A stretch of DNA of 64,000 nucleotides from Isoptericola jiangsuensis (GCF_002563715.1 NZ_PDJJ01000001.1:3348001-3412000); one strand, 5' to 3'. Positions 17,486 to 27,549 are shown, numbered from the stretch's first letter. Program-made: numbers and translations. The notes: generated by a model from the sequence alone, not told the origin.

Positions 17486-18238
17486 TCAAGCCAGCCCCAT
17501 GGCCCCCGGGACACGTCCCCACGCCACCAGGGCCGGGCCGGAGCGCGGCAGCGCCCGCTGGACGACCCGGAACGGCCACGTCCCCGCCGCCACGCCCGCC
17601 CCCTGCACCGCCGACGACGGCTGGAACAGCCGCCCCGACCGGGCGGTGCGCTCCGCGGTCGTCGTGCCGTCGGCCGCCAGGCGCCGCTGCGCGACCCGGT
17701 TGCGGGCCGCCTCCAGCACGAACCCGAGCGGCGCGCCGTAGAGCCGCCCGCCGACGTCGGTCAGGCCGGCGCCCGCGAGCAGGGCCCGCATCTGGGGCGG
17801 GTCGTAGCGCCGGTGGTGCCCGACGGCCGCGTCCATGGGCCCGAACCGCCGCTGCCAGGCGGGCGTCGACACGAGCACGAGGCCACCGGGGCGCAGCAGG
17901 CCGAGCCAGGAGGCCAGCGCGCCCGCGTCGTCCTCCAGGTGCTCCAGCACCTCGAACGCGCACAGCACGTCGTAGCCGCCGTCCAGCCCCGCGGTCTCGA
18001 CCGAGCCGTGCACCACCGTGCCGGGCAGGCCCGCCGCGGTCAGCCGGGCCGCGGCCACCGCGGCGCTGTCCCCGTCGAGCTCGACACCCGTCCAGTCGTG
18101 GCCCGCGGCGGCGAGCCGCACCCCGACGGCACCCTGGCCGCACCCCACCTCCAGCACGCGGGACGCGGGCGGCACCAGCCGCCGGGTGACGTCCCAGCGC
18201 AGCGCGCCGAACGGGGTCAGGGGTGGGAGCGTCGCCAT
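17486..18238 (-). CDS. class I SAM-dependent methyltransferase
   Basis: A 250-aa methyltransferase. Motif I VLEVGCGQGAVGVRL (about 33-47), the acidic GVELDGD, a CAFEVLEHLEDD block and LRPGGLVLVSTPAW identify the Methyltransf_11/12 fold. The C-terminal region (QRRFGPMDAAVGHHRRYD, then APLGFVLEAARNR and the basic tail) is closely paralogous to the C-terminal half of the fusion protein encoded just upstream. ATG 18238 overlaps that gene by 22 bp. It probably methylates a glycan or lipid-linked intermediate. The last gene of the minus-strand polysaccharide group. Confidence 0.88.
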   Translation of the reverse strand: MATLPPLTPFGALRWDVTRRLVPPASRVLEVGCGQGAVGVRLAAAGHDWTGVELDGDSAAVAAARLTAAGLPGTVVHGSVETAGLDGGYDVLCAFEVLEHLEDDAGALASWLGLLRPGGLVLVSTPAWQRRFGPMDAAVGHHRRYDPPQMRALLAGAGLTDVGGRLYGAPLGFVLEAARNRVAQRRLAADGTTTAERTARSGRLFQPSSAVQGAGVAAGTWPFRVVQRALPRSGPALVAWGRVPGAMGLA

Positions 18239-19956
18239 CGTGAGCCTCCAACGGGGTCGGTGGTACGGACGGTGGAGCGGTCGGTGGGGGCGTGCGCGAC
18301 GGCGACGAGCCCGGTGCCGTGCCGGGGCAGGGCCCGCTGCCACAGCCGGAACGGGGCGACGCCGACGGCGATGAGGGTCCCGACGGTGCGGGACGACGGC
18401 TGGAGACGGCGCCCGCTGCCGGCGGTCTGCCGGGCGAGCTCGGCGCCGTCGGCCGACGGCCCGGGCCGGTGGGCCGTGGCGGCCCGCTCGCGGCGGCGCG
18501 CCAGCGGGTTGCGCACCGCCTCCAGCAGGTAGCCGAGAGGGGCGTCGTAGCAGCGCACGTCGACGTCCACGAGCCCCGCGGCACGCAGCCGCGCGGCGAG
18601 GTCGGCGGGGTCGTAGCGGCGGTAGTGGCCGGCGAGCACGTCCCACGGGCCGAACCGGTCCGGCCACGCCGGGGTGGACAGCAGCAGCATCCCGCCCGGG
18701 CGGAGCCGGCCCGCCCACGCCGCGAGCGCGGCGGCGTCGTCGTCGACGTGCTCGATGACCTCGAACGCGCAGACCACGTCGAACCGCTCGGCGGCGTCGA
18801 GCACCGACTCGTCGCCGTGCAGCACGCGGGCGTCCGGCGCCACGCCGGTGATCCGTCCGGTCGCGACGCGCCACGACGTCTCGTCGGTCTCGACCGCCGT
18901 GTAGTCGTGCCGCGCCGCGATGCGCATGCCCACGGCGCCCTGCCCGCTCCCGATCTCCAGGACGGTGGAGGGGCGACGCGGCAGGGCGCGCCGCACGACG
19001 TCCCAGCGCAGCCAGGCGTGCGGCGCGAGCGGGGCGAAGCCGCGGGCCCGGTGGCGGAACGCCGCGCCGACCCCCGCGTAGAGCAGGTCGGCGAGGGTGA
19101 CCAGGACCCGGCTGACCAGCACGACGAGCAGGACCTCGGCGTCGGGCAGGAGCCCCGCGAGGACGGCCAGCAGCACGATCTCGCGTGCCCCCGCGCCCGC
19201 GGGCACGACGACGACCAGGAACCCGACCGTCCAGGCCAGCGCGTACCCGCCGACGGTGAGCGCGAGGTTCGCGGCGTCCGCGGGCATGCCGAGCCCGGTG
19301 GCGAGCAGCCACACCTGCGCGCCCGCGCACACCCAGCCCGCGACCGCCCAGCCGGCGGCGGCCGCGAGGCCGCGCCAGGACAGGGGCGTGAGCGGGGAGC
19401 GTCGGGCGAGCCGGAACGCGAGGGCCAGCAGCCGGTTGAGGACGGGCGGCAGGAGGAGCACGGCGACGCACGGCAGGAGCCACAGCGCCCACGCCCAGGA
19501 CCCGAGGGCGTCGGCGGCGAGGAACGGCAGCGCGAGCACGCCGGTGACGGCGCCGGACACGACGCCGATCCCCGTGGCCACGGCCGTGGCGGTCATGGTG
19601 CGGGCGCGGGGGACGCCGTGGTCGGCACCGACCTCGGCCGCCGCGACGACGTTCCACACCCCGCCGGGCACGAACTTGCCGAGCTGGCTGATGCCGAAGA
19701 TCGAGACGGCGGCCCGTCCCCCGACGGGCGAGCCGAGGTCGGCCAGGACCGCGCGCCACGACAGCAGCGTGCTGCCGACGAACAGCAGGGAGAGGGCGAG
19801 CGCGGCGGCGAGCCGCGGCACGGGCAGCGCGGCGACGGCGTCCGCGAGGTCGTCGCGGACCGCCCAGACGGCGTAGGCCGCCAGGCCGACGGCGAGCAGG
19901 AGGAACGCCCAGCGCACCAACGGCGAGCGCAGCAGCGCGAGCAGGCGGGCGGTCAC
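18217..19956 (-). CDS. fusion: LPG-synthase/flippase-like membrane domain + SAM methyltransferase
   Basis: A 579-aa two-domain protein. Residues 1-315 carry eight or so hydrophobic segments with the signature blocks of the lysylphosphatidylglycerol-synthase TM (UPF0104/AglD-like) family: GISQLGKFVPGGVWNV and VPAGAGAREIVLLAVL. Residues about 325-560 are a class I methyltransferase with VLEIGSGQGAVGM, CAFEVIEHVDDD and LRPGGMLLLSTPAW, closely similar to the neighbouring free-standing enzyme. The reading frame is continuous across the junction, so the fusion is real. The start is GTG 19956 behind GGGAGGTG. A coupled transport-and-methylation role on a polyprenyl glycan is inferred. Confidence 0.9.
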   Translation of the reverse strand: MTARLLALLRSPLVRWAFLLLAVGLAAYAVWAVRDDLADAVAALPVPRLAAALALSLLFVGSTLLSWRAVLADLGSPVGGRAAVSIFGISQLGKFVPGGVWNVVAAAEVGADHGVPRARTMTATAVATGIGVVSGAVTGVLALPFLAADALGSWAWALWLLPCVAVLLLPPVLNRLLALAFRLARRSPLTPLSWRGLAAAAGWAVAGWVCAGAQVWLLATGLGMPADAANLALTVGGYALAWTVGFLVVVVPAGAGAREIVLLAVLAGLLPDAEVLLVVLVSRVLVTLADLLYAGVGAAFRHRARGFAPLAPHAWLRWDVVRRALPRRPSTVLEIGSGQGAVGMRIAARHDYTAVETDETSWRVATGRITGVAPDARVLHGDESVLDAAERFDVVCAFEVIEHVDDDAAALAAWAGRLRPGGMLLLSTPAWPDRFGPWDVLAGHYRRYDPADLAARLRAAGLVDVDVRCYDAPLGYLLEAVRNPLARRRERAATAHRPGPSADGAELARQTAGSGRRLQPSSRTVGTLIAVGVAPFRLWQRALPRHGTGLVAVAHAPTDRSTVRTTDPVGGSRWRRSHP

Positions 19957-20029
19957 CGGGCACCTCCCACGGGGCGGCGCGGCGTCCGACCGGTGCCCGC
20001 GCGGGCCACCGTGCCGCGGCGCGCCGCGC

Positions 20030-21208
20030 TCACGGGCGGATCCCCCGGGCGTCGAGGGCGGCCACCAGCGGCGCGACGACGGCCTCCGATGTGACGAGGT
20101 GCGCGGCGCCCCGGGCCCGCTCGCGGGCGGCGGCCAGCACGGTGGGGTCGGTGAGGTCGAGGAGCCGGTCGGCGAGCGCGGCCGGGTCGGCCGGGGGCAC
20201 GAGCTCGACGTGCCCGGCGAGCAGCCGTCGCTGCGGCGGGGTGTCGGACGTGACGACGACGCAGCCCGCGGCGAGCCCCTGGAACACCTTGTTGGGGACG
20301 ACCCGCAGCCCCTTGGGGGTGGCGGAGAAGATGCCGAGGCAGACGTCGGCGCGCGCCACGAGCGCGGGCAGGTCGGCGGGCTCGACCCAGTCGACCCAGG
20401 TCACGCCGTCGGTGCCCGCGAGGGCGGCGCGGGCGGCGGCGTGGTCCTGGCCGGAGCCGATCATCGTCGCGGTGACGGGCGTGCCCGTGGCGGCCGCGCG
20501 GGGCAGGGCGTCGGCGAGCGCCCGGGCGACGACCTCCGCCCCCTGCAACGGGGTGAACAGGCCGAAGAACACGACGTGCAGCGGCCGGGCGGCGGCGCCT
20601 CCGTCCGACCCGACGAACCAGGCGTCGGGCGCCCCGACCGGGACGACGACGACCTCGCGGCCCGTCGAGCGTCTCTGAAGGTCCGTCATCGGGCCGCCAG
20701 GACGGACTTTCAGAGACGCTCGACGGTCGAGGGCCGCGGCCATCCCCGCGTGCTCGTCGGTGTCGACCAGGACGACGTCGGCGCAGGCGAGGGCGAGCCG
20801 GTCGAGCCCGCGCAGGAGGCGGACGCGCAGGCCGCGGGCGCCGCGGTCGAGGGCCGTGTCGGCGGCGAACACGAGGTGGTCGAGCACGACCGGCGTGCGG
20901 GGGTGCAGCAGCCGCGCGAGGACGACGTCGAAGTGGCCGAGGTAGCCGACGAGCACCGCGCCGGGGGCGCCGTGGGCACGGCGGTGGGCGAGGTCGTCGC
21001 GCACGAGCAGCGCCCAGCACGCCATCAGGCGCAGCGCGAGCAGCGGCAGCCGCCACGGCTGGCGCAGCATGCGGACCCGGGCGGCGGTGCTGAACCCGAG
21101 CGGGTGGTTCACCTCGGTCACGGTCCACCCCCGGGCGCGCAGCCCGGCGACGAGGATGCCGGCGCGCGGGTGGCGGGCGGCGTCGTAGGTGCCGAGGGCG
21201 AGGATCAC
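20030..21208 (-). CDS. glycosyltransferase family 4 containing an in-frame palindromic insert
   Basis: A 392-aa GT-B enzyme: N-terminal domain from VILALGTYDAARHPRAG, then the donor domain with VVFFGLFTPLQGAEVV, ADVCLGIFSATPKGLRVVPNK and FQGLAAGCVVVTSDTPPQRR. GTG 21208 is preferred because its GTGA overlaps the stop of the GT2 gene; the longer frame upstream would invade that gene. Between the two domains lies a non-family segment encoded by a 65-bp palindrome (20662-20726), so about 22 residues look inserted without breaking the frame. If the loop is tolerated the enzyme is active; this cannot be told from sequence. Confidence 0.85.
   Translation of the reverse strand: MILALGTYDAARHPRAGILVAGLRARGWTVTEVNHPLGFSTAARVRMLRQPWRLPLLALRLMACWALLVRDDLAHRRAHGAPGAVLVGYLGHFDVVLARLLHPRTPVVLDHLVFAADTALDRGARGLRVRLLRGLDRLALACADVVLVDTDEHAGMAAALDRRASLKVRPGGPMTDLQRRSTGREVVVVPVGAPDAWFVGSDGGAAARPLHVVFFGLFTPLQGAEVVARALADALPRAAATGTPVTATMIGSGQDHAAARAALAGTDGVTWVDWVEPADLPALVARADVCLGIFSATPKGLRVVPNKVFQGLAAGCVVVTSDTPPQRRLLAGHVELVPPADPAALADRLLDLTDPTVLAAARERARGAAHLVTSEAVVAPLVAALDARGIRP
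20662..20726. repeat. 65-bp palindromic element inside a glycosyltransferase gene
   Basis: Left arm 20662-20687 and right arm 20701-20726 are 26-bp inverted repeats with one mismatch; the 13-base loop is 20688-20700. Each arm begins CCGTCGAGCGTC read inward. It lies fully within the coding frame and is translated. No second copy was noticed in this window. Confidence 0.85.
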
Positions 21209-22152
21209 GCGTCCCGCCCGTACTCGATCCGCTTGAGGCGTTCGAGGGAGTCCTCGATGAGGGTGCGGTTGGTGCGCTGGAGGTCGGCGATGACGAGCAG
21301 CGCGAGACACAGCAGCGCACCGACGAGCATCGCGGCGGCGAACACGAGGGACTGCACGTGCCCGTCACCCTCCCCCTGCGCGAAGTAGACGAGGAACCGC
21401 ACGGCGGGGATCGCCCCGGCGACGAAGAACACGCCGGCCAGCGTGAGGAACACCAGGTGGGGGCGGAACATGATGAAGCTGCGCACGATCGCCCGGCCGG
21501 AGCGGCCCATGTGCTGCCAGATGTTCGAGAAGAGCCGGGACTCGCGTGTCTTGGCGTTGGTGGTGACGGGGACGGACGCGATCCGCAGGTGCTTGTTGCC
21601 CGCCTGGATGATCGTCTCCATCGTGTAGCTGAACTGCGTGACGACGTTGAGGCGCAGCAGCGACGCGCGGGAGTAGGCGCGGAAGCCGCTGGCGGCGTCG
21701 GGCAGGTCGGCGTGCGCGGCGGCGGACACGACACGGCTGCCGAACCGCTGCATGCGCTTCTTGAACCCGCTGAAGTGCTCGATGGTGGCGGTCTGGCGGT
21801 CCCCCACGACGATGTCGGCCTCGCCGGCCACGATCGGGGCGACGAGCTCCGGGATCATCTCGGAGGGGTACTGGTTGTCGCCGTCGGTGTTCACGACGAC
21901 GTCCGCCCCGTGCGCCAGGGCGTGGTCGACGCCGTCGCGGAACGACCGGGCGAGGCCCATGGTGCGGGTGTGCCGCAGGACGTGGTGGACACCGAGGTCG
22001 CGTGCGACGTCGGCGGTGCCGTCGGTGGAGCCGTCGTCGACGACGAGGATCTCGACGACGTCGAACCCGGGGACCTCCCGCGGGATCGTGGCGAGGACGA
22101 GCGGCAGCGTCGTGGCCTCGTCGAGGCACGGGATCTGGACGACGAGCTTCAT
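21205..22152 (-). CDS. glycosyltransferase family 2, polyprenyl-phosphate sugar synthase-like
   Basis: A 315-aa enzyme. The N-terminal GT-A domain has VQIPCLDEATTLPLVL, VDDGSTDGT and NTDGDNQY (metal-binding DGD); the C-terminus has two hydrophobic segments (about 228-250 and 265-290) and a basic amphipathic tail. This is the layout of DPM1/ArnC/GtrB-like enzymes that move a sugar to polyprenyl phosphate. Start ATG 22152 follows GGAGAGGG. TAGACT at 22210-22215 (minus strand) may be a -10, giving this gene and the ones downstream their own promoter. Confidence 0.9.
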   Translation of the reverse strand: MKLVVQIPCLDEATTLPLVLATIPREVPGFDVVEILVVDDGSTDGTADVARDLGVHHVLRHTRTMGLARSFRDGVDHALAHGADVVVNTDGDNQYPSEMIPELVAPIVAGEADIVVGDRQTATIEHFSGFKKRMQRFGSRVVSAAAHADLPDAASGFRAYSRASLLRLNVVTQFSYTMETIIQAGNKHLRIASVPVTTNAKTRESRLFSNIWQHMGRSGRAIVRSFIMFRPHLVFLTLAGVFFVAGAIPAVRFLVYFAQGEGDGHVQSLVFAAAMLVGALLCLALLVIADLQRTNRTLIEDSLERLKRIEYGRDA

Positions 22153-22275
22153 CGAGCCCTCTCCGGTTCGGCGGCGTCGCGGGAGGTCGGCGCGGGGCCG
22201 ACCGCGGCGAGTCTAGCGACGCGGGTGGGTGGGCGGTCGGACGTACCGGGGGCGGTGCGCCGCGCCGGGCGGTGG

Positions 22276-23910
22276 TCAGACGCCGGCACGGACGGGCAGG
22301 TCCGGGGCGGTCCGGCGGGGCGGCGGGGGTGTCGCGGCGCGGGGCCACACCGCGGAGGCGACGACCGCGGCGACCAGGCCGATCCCGACGACGACCAGGA
22401 CGGCGGTGAGCGCGCCCGTACCGAGCGGGCTCCATGCGACCCAGCGGTGCCACGCGTCGGCGACGGTGTCCCCCGGGCCGCGGTACATGGCGCCGAAGGC
22501 CCAGACGAGACCGGCGGCCCCCGCGACGACGGCGAGGACGGTCGCCACGGGCACGGCGCGGGCGAGGCGGCGCTCCCGGTGGCGCAGCACCTGCCACACG
22601 GCGATCCCGACGAGGGTGGCCAGCGCCGCGAGCCCGCCGTACACGTACCGGCCCTGGAGGGCGACGAGGACGCCGGTCTGCGACCAGTGCTGGATCGCGT
22701 TGAGCACGACGCCGCCGAACAGACCCGCCGGCAGCAGCGCCAGGGCGACGGCGCCGCGGCGGGCACCGGGCAGGGTGACGGCGACCAGCCCGGCGACGAG
22801 CAGCACGGTCGAGCCGACGACGACGAACGTGCCCGGCAGGCGCACCTCGAGCCAGGACAGGTTGCCGAAGAACGCCTGCGCGGTGCGGCCGATCGCGTCG
22901 GACAGCACCTCGTCGGCGGGGACGTGCGTCATGCCGGTGTAGTCGCGGGGCAGGCCCACGGGCTGCACGGCGCCGTCGACGACCCAGTTGCGCGCCCACC
23001 ACCAGCCGCCGACGACGAACGCGACGGCGAGCGCGGCGAGGCCGCGCAGCGTGCGGACGCCCGGGGCGGGGCCGGCGCGCGGCGTGCTGCGGGGCCCGGG
23101 GGCGAGCAGGTAGGCGGCCACCACGGTGGGGATCGCGAACGCGAGCATCACCTTGGTGAGCAGCCCGACGCCGAGCACGAGCCCGATCCCGACGGCGGTG
23201 CGCCACCGCAGGTCGCCCGTGACGACGCGGGCCGCGAGGTAGGTGACACCGGCGCCGGCGAGCACGACCAGCGCGTCGTTGTTCGCGGCGCCGAGGATGT
23301 GGCCCACCTGCGGCACGAGCATCGGCAGGGGCGCGACGAGCAGCGCCACGGACCGGGAGCCGGTGAGAAGGCGGGCGGTGGCGGCGGCGAGCGGGACGGT
23401 CGCGGCGAACAGCAGGGCGTCGAGCAGGCGCAGCACGAGCAGCGCCTGGTCCCAGCGGGCGTCCGCGGTGCCGGTGAGGTGCAGGGCGGCCGCGCCGAGC
23501 GCGTACCAGGCGGGCGGGTGCTGCGTCATCTGGTCGACGTCGGCGCTCGTCCCGGGGGCCGGCAGCGCGTTCCCGGCGTCGATCCGGGTCCGGTCGTCGT
23601 CGGGCACGGGCGTGACGTCGACGAACTGCGTCTGGTCGGGCCGGTGCTGCCAGCGGCCCGGCAGGTCCGCCGGGTAGGCGGCCTCGGCGACGGCCTGCAC
23701 CGTCACGGGCGCGAAGTGCGCCTCGCCGGGGGCGGGCCAGCCGCCGCCGTAGGCGAGGCGGACCACGGAGTTGAGGTGGTTCTGCTCGTCCGGCGAGCGC
23801 AGCACGGGCGTGAGCACGGCCCAGGCCGTGGTCCACAGGGCCACGGCGAGGGTGACCAGGGCGAGGGTGCGGCGATAGGCACGCTCGCACGGCGGCGTGT
23901 CACGCGTCAC
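22276..23910 (-). CDS. DUF2142-like polytopic membrane protein (GT-C type)
   Basis: A 544-aa protein with about twelve hydrophobic segments. An extracytoplasmic loop after segment 1 carries [12 protein letters not shown], whose D-E pair recalls the catalytic acid motif of GT-C glycosyltransferases, and [12 protein letters not shown], as in DUF2142 proteins. Members sit in wall-polysaccharide loci and probably use polyprenyl-phosphate sugars outside the membrane, which fits the GT2 sugar-carrier synthase 123 bp downstream (inference). GTG 23910 has CACAAT 6 bases upstream, so the transcript is likely leaderless. Divergent from rfbA. Confidence 0.82.
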   Translation of the reverse strand: MTRDTPPCERAYRRTLALVTLAVALWTTAWAVLTPVLRSPDEQNHLNSVVRLAYGGGWPAPGEAHFAPVTVQAVAEAAYPADLPGRWQHRPDQTQFVDVTPVPDDDRTRIDAGNALPAPGTSADVDQMTQHPPAWYALGAAALHLTGTADARWDQALLVLRLLDALLFAATVPLAAATARLLTGSRSVALLVAPLPMLVPQVGHILGAANNDALVVLAGAGVTYLAARVVTGDLRWRTAVGIGLVLGVGLLTKVMLAFAIPTVVAAYLLAPGPRSTPRAGPAPGVRTLRGLAALAVAFVVGGWWWARNWVVDGAVQPVGLPRDYTGMTHVPADEVLSDAIGRTAQAFFGNLSWLEVRLPGTFVVVGSTVLLVAGLVAVTLPGARRGAVALALLPAGLFGGVVLNAIQHWSQTGVLVALQGRYVYGGLAALATLVGIAVWQVLRHRERRLARAVPVATVLAVVAGAAGLVWAFGAMYRGPGDTVADAWHRWVAWSPLGTGALTAVLVVVGIGLVAAVVASAVWPRAATPPPPRRTAPDLPVRAGV

Positions 23911-23916
23911 CAGGGC

Positions 23917-23922
23917 ATTGTG
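23917..23922 (-). promoter_or_regulatory. -10 element of a leaderless promoter (DUF2142 gene)
   Basis: CACAAT on the minus strand, 6 bases before GTG 23910. Confidence 0.5.
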
Positions 23923-23940
23923 ACAAACGATCCCGCCCGG

Positions 23941-23950
23941 CGGGTGAATC
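23941..23950. promoter_or_regulatory. CGGGTGAATC motif in divergent DUF2142/rfbA promoter
   Basis: A ten-base match, identical to 27594-27603, between the two divergent starts. It belongs to the recurrent TTCACCCG family described in the findings. Confidence 0.45.
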
Positions 23951-23995
23951 TCGGCCGAACATCCGCCCGTCCGCCCCGGCGCGACCCGTTCGTGC

Positions 23996-24001
23996 CATTC
24001 T
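23996..24001 (+). promoter_or_regulatory. -10 element of a leaderless promoter (rfbA)
   Basis: CATTCT lies 7 bases before ATG 24009; no Shine-Dalgarno sequence is visible. Confidence 0.45.
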
Positions 24002-24008
24002 CGGGACC

Positions 24009-24872
24009 ATGCGCGGCATCATCCTGGCCGGCGGTTCCGGCACCCGGTTGCACCCGATCACTCTCGGCGTGAGCAAGCAGCTCGTGCCCGTCTACGACAA
24101 GCCGATGATCTACTACCCGCTGTCGACGCTGATGCTCGCCGGGATCCGGGACGTGCTGGTCATCACGACGCCGCACGACGCCGACCAGTTCCGCCGCCTG
24201 CTGGGCGACGGCTCCCAGTTCGGCATCTCGATCCGGTACACGGTGCAGGCCGTGCCGAACGGGCTCGCGCAGGCGTTCGTGCTCGGCGAGGAGTTCCTCG
24301 ACGGGGACGCGGCCGCGCTCGTCCTGGGCGACAACATCTTCTACGGGCAGGGTCTCGGCGACCAGCTCCAGCGGTACACCCAGGTCGACGGCGGGTCGAT
24401 CTTCGCCTACCGGGTGGCCGACCCGACGGCGTACGGCGTCGTCGAGTTCGACGCCGACGGCCGCGCGCTGTCCCTGGAGGAGAAGCCGGAGCGGCCGCGG
24501 TCCCGCTACGCGGTGCCCGGGCTGTACTTCTACGACGCGGACGTCGTGGAGATCGCGAAGGGGCTCGCACCGTCGGCCCGCGGCGAGTACGAGATCACCG
24601 ACGTCAACCGCGCCTACCTCGACCAGGGTCGCCTGCACGTGGAGGTGCTGCCGCGCGGCACCGCCTGGCTGGACACCGGCACGTTCGACTCCCTCATCGA
24701 CGCGGGCGACTTCGTCCGCACGGTCGAGCTGCGCCAGGGGCTCAAGGTGGGCGCCCCCGAGGAGGTGGCGTGGCGCCGCGGGTTCCTCACCGACGACGAG
24801 CTGCGGGTGCGGGCCGAGAAGCTCGTGAAGTCCGGGTACGGCCGCTACCTGCTGGGCCTGCTGGACGACTGA
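24009..24872 (+). CDS. rfbA: glucose-1-phosphate thymidylyltransferase
   Basis: A 287-aa enzyme that makes dTDP-glucose from dTTP and glucose 1-phosphate, the first step to dTDP-L-rhamnose. The nucleotide loop is [13 protein letters not shown] (6-18), the substrate lysine is in [10 protein letters not shown], the metal aspartate is in LGDNIFYG, and the EITDVN block lies near 200. Length and motifs are standard for RmlA. It converges with rfbD, 19 bp apart. All four dTDP-rhamnose genes lie within 3.5 kb but in four separate orientations, so they are not one operon. Confidence 0.97.
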   Translation: MRGIILAGGSGTRLHPITLGVSKQLVPVYDKPMIYYPLSTLMLAGIRDVLVITTPHDADQFRRLLGDGSQFGISIRYTVQAVPNGLAQAFVLGEEFLDGDAAALVLGDNIFYGQGLGDQLQRYTQVDGGSIFAYRVADPTAYGVVEFDADGRALSLEEKPERPRSRYAVPGLYFYDADVVEIAKGLAPSARGEYEITDVNRAYLDQGRLHVEVLPRGTAWLDTGTFDSLIDAGDFVRTVELRQGLKVGAPEEVAWRRGFLTDDELRVRAEKLVKSGYGRYLLGLLDD

Positions 24873-24891
24873 CCCGCCCGTCCCGCACGCG

Positions 24892-25758
24892 TCAGGCCAG
24901 GACCTCGGCCGCGGCGGCGTCCCACCGCCGGGCCCAGTCCCCGATCGGTGCCACGCCCGCGGCGTGCAGGGCGTCGTGCCCGAGGACGGAGTACGCGGGG
25001 CGCGGGGCAGGGCGGGGGAACCGGTCGCTCGTCGTCGGCTCGACCGTGGTGGCGAGGCCCGCGCTCGCGAGGACCCGCCGCGTGAACCCGTACCATGACG
25101 TCTGCCCCGACGACGTGCCGTGGTACGTGCCCGCCGGTGCGGCGGCGGCGACGAGCCGGACGACGAGGTCGGCGAGGTCGCGGGTCCAGGTGGGCTGGCC
25201 GACCTGGTCGTCGACGACGGTGAGCAGGTCCCGGTCGGCGGCGAGCCGCGCCATCGTCTTCGGGAAGCAGCCGCCGTGGGCGCCGTAGAGCCACGCGGTC
25301 CGCACGACCAGGTGGTCCGGGGCCTCGGCGCGCGCCGCCCACTCGCCGGCCGCCTTCGTCCGCCCGTAGGCCGAGCGCGGCGCGACCGGGGCGTCCTCGG
25401 CGTAGGGCGTCGAGGCGGTGCCGTCGAACACGTAGTCCGTGGAGACGTGCACGAACCGCGCGCCGGTGGCGTGCGCGGCCCGCGCGAGGTGCGCGACCGC
25501 GGTCGCGTTGACGGCGAACGCCTCGGCCTCGCGGGTCTCCGCGTCGTCGACGGCGGTCCACGCGGTCGCGTTGACGACCACGTCGTACCCGGCCACGACC
25601 CGCGCGACGGCGTCGGGGTCGGTGACGTCGAGGTCGGCGCGCCGCAGCCCGGTCGCCGCCACGCCGGCCTCGGCGAGGCGCGCCACGAGGTCCGTACCGA
25701 GCATGCCGCCCGCGCCGACCACGGCCCAGCGGGCGAACTGCGGGTTATCGTCCGTCAC
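24892..25758 (-). CDS. rfbD: dTDP-4-dehydrorhamnose reductase
   Basis: A 288-aa NAD(P)H-dependent reductase that completes dTDP-L-rhamnose. The dinucleotide fold begins VVGAGGMLGTDLV; the catalytic tyrosine-lysine pair is in YGRTKAAGE; STDYVFDG holds the catalytic threonine. The frame is open far upstream, but GTG 25758 is selected: homology begins directly after it and TACGAT lies exactly 6 bases before it (leaderless). A regulatory overlap with the divergent rfbC promoter is described separately. Confidence 0.95.
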   Translation of the reverse strand: MTDDNPQFARWAVVGAGGMLGTDLVARLAEAGVAATGLRRADLDVTDPDAVARVVAGYDVVVNATAWTAVDDAETREAEAFAVNATAVAHLARAAHATGARFVHVSTDYVFDGTASTPYAEDAPVAPRSAYGRTKAAGEWAARAEAPDHLVVRTAWLYGAHGGCFPKTMARLAADRDLLTVVDDQVGQPTWTRDLADLVVRLVAAAAPAGTYHGTSSGQTSWYGFTRRVLASAGLATTVEPTTSDRFPRPAPRPAYSVLGHDALHAAGVAPIGDWARRWDAAAAEVLA

Positions 25759-25764
25759 GGGGCG

Positions 25765-25782
25765 ATCGTAGGGCGCTACGGT
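25765..25782. promoter_or_regulatory. back-to-back -10 elements of rfbD (-) and rfbC (+)
   Basis: TACGAT for rfbD (25765-25770, minus strand) and TACGGT for rfbC (25777-25782, plus strand) are only 6 bases apart, so the two polymerases would compete for the same DNA. Confidence 0.6.
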
Positions 25783-25815
25783 GCTCCTGGCCCACCCGTC
25801 GACCTGGGAGTCCCC

Positions 25816-26433
25816 GTGCAGATCCGCGAGCTGTCCGTGCCCGGCGCCTACGAGTTCACCCCCCGCCAGCACGGCGACCCGCGCGGGGTGTTCCTCGAAT
25901 GGTTCAAGGCGGATCCGTTCGCCGAGGCCGTCGGGCACCCCCTGGACCTGCGGCAGGCCAACTGCTCGGTGTCCGCGGCGGGCGTGCTGCGCGGCGTCCA
26001 CTTCGCGGACGTCCCGCCCGGCCAGGCCAAGTACGTCACCTGCACGAAGGGCGCCGTGCTCGACGTGGTCGTCGACGTGCGCGTCGGCTCCCCGACGTTC
26101 GGGCGGTGGGACGCCGTGCTGCTCGACGACGTCGACCGCCGCGCGATCTACCTCGGGGAGGGGCTCGGGCACTCGTTCCTGTCGCTCGAGGACGACTCGA
26201 CGGTCCTCTACCTGTGCTCCACCGGCTACAACCCGGGCGGCGAGCACGGCGTCCACCCGCTCGACCCCGCGATCGGGATCGACTGGCCGACGACCGCGCG
26301 CGACGGGTCGCCGCTCACCCCGCAGCTGTCCGACAAGGACGCGGCGGCCCCCACCCTGGCCGAGGCGGAGCGGCAGGGGCTCCTGCCGACGCACGCAGCC
26401 GTCGAGGCGTACCTGGCGTCGCTGCGCGGCTGA
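25816..26433 (+). CDS. rfbC: dTDP-4-dehydrorhamnose 3,5-epimerase
   Basis: A 205-aa cupin-fold enzyme. The catalytic histidine is H62 in LRGVHFADVP, with K73 in AKYVTCTKG, and the tyrosine region is YLCSTGYNP. It converts dTDP-4-keto-6-deoxyglucose to the L-lyxo form. GTG 25816 is preceded by GGGAG, and unlike its divergent neighbour rfbD it has a leader of about 27 bases. It converges with rfbB across a strong hairpin. Confidence 0.96.
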   Translation: MQIRELSVPGAYEFTPRQHGDPRGVFLEWFKADPFAEAVGHPLDLRQANCSVSAAGVLRGVHFADVPPGQAKYVTCTKGAVLDVVVDVRVGSPTFGRWDAVLLDDVDRRAIYLGEGLGHSFLSLEDDSTVLYLCSTGYNPGGEHGVHPLDPAIGIDWPTTARDGSPLTPQLSDKDAAAPTLAEAERQGLLPTHAAVEAYLASLRG

Positions 26434-26447
26434 CGCCCCCCGGACGG

Positions 26448-26487
26448 CCCAGGGCCGCCGCTCCCCGCGGGGAACGGCGGCCCTGGG
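26448..26487. terminator. bidirectional terminator between rfbC and rfbB
   Basis: A 13-bp perfect stem (26448-26460 with 26475-26487) is topped by a second TCCCC/GGGGA stem, lying between convergent stops at 26433 and 26509. Confidence 0.85.
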
Positions 26488-26508
26488 TCGGTTGCTCACC
26501 GTGACGGC

Positions 26509-27549
<1,041 letters not shown>

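Noticed and set aside
20662-20726. Terminator or attenuator
   Set aside because: It is inside a continuous coding frame with the gene's second domain downstream, so it is better treated as an inserted palindrome.
18292-24072. Plus-strand open frames of about 600 and 900 codons opposite the minus-strand polysaccharide genes
   Set aside because: Composition is shadow-like (Asp/Gly/Arg/Val repeats) and the opposite strand has well-defined enzymes over the same span.
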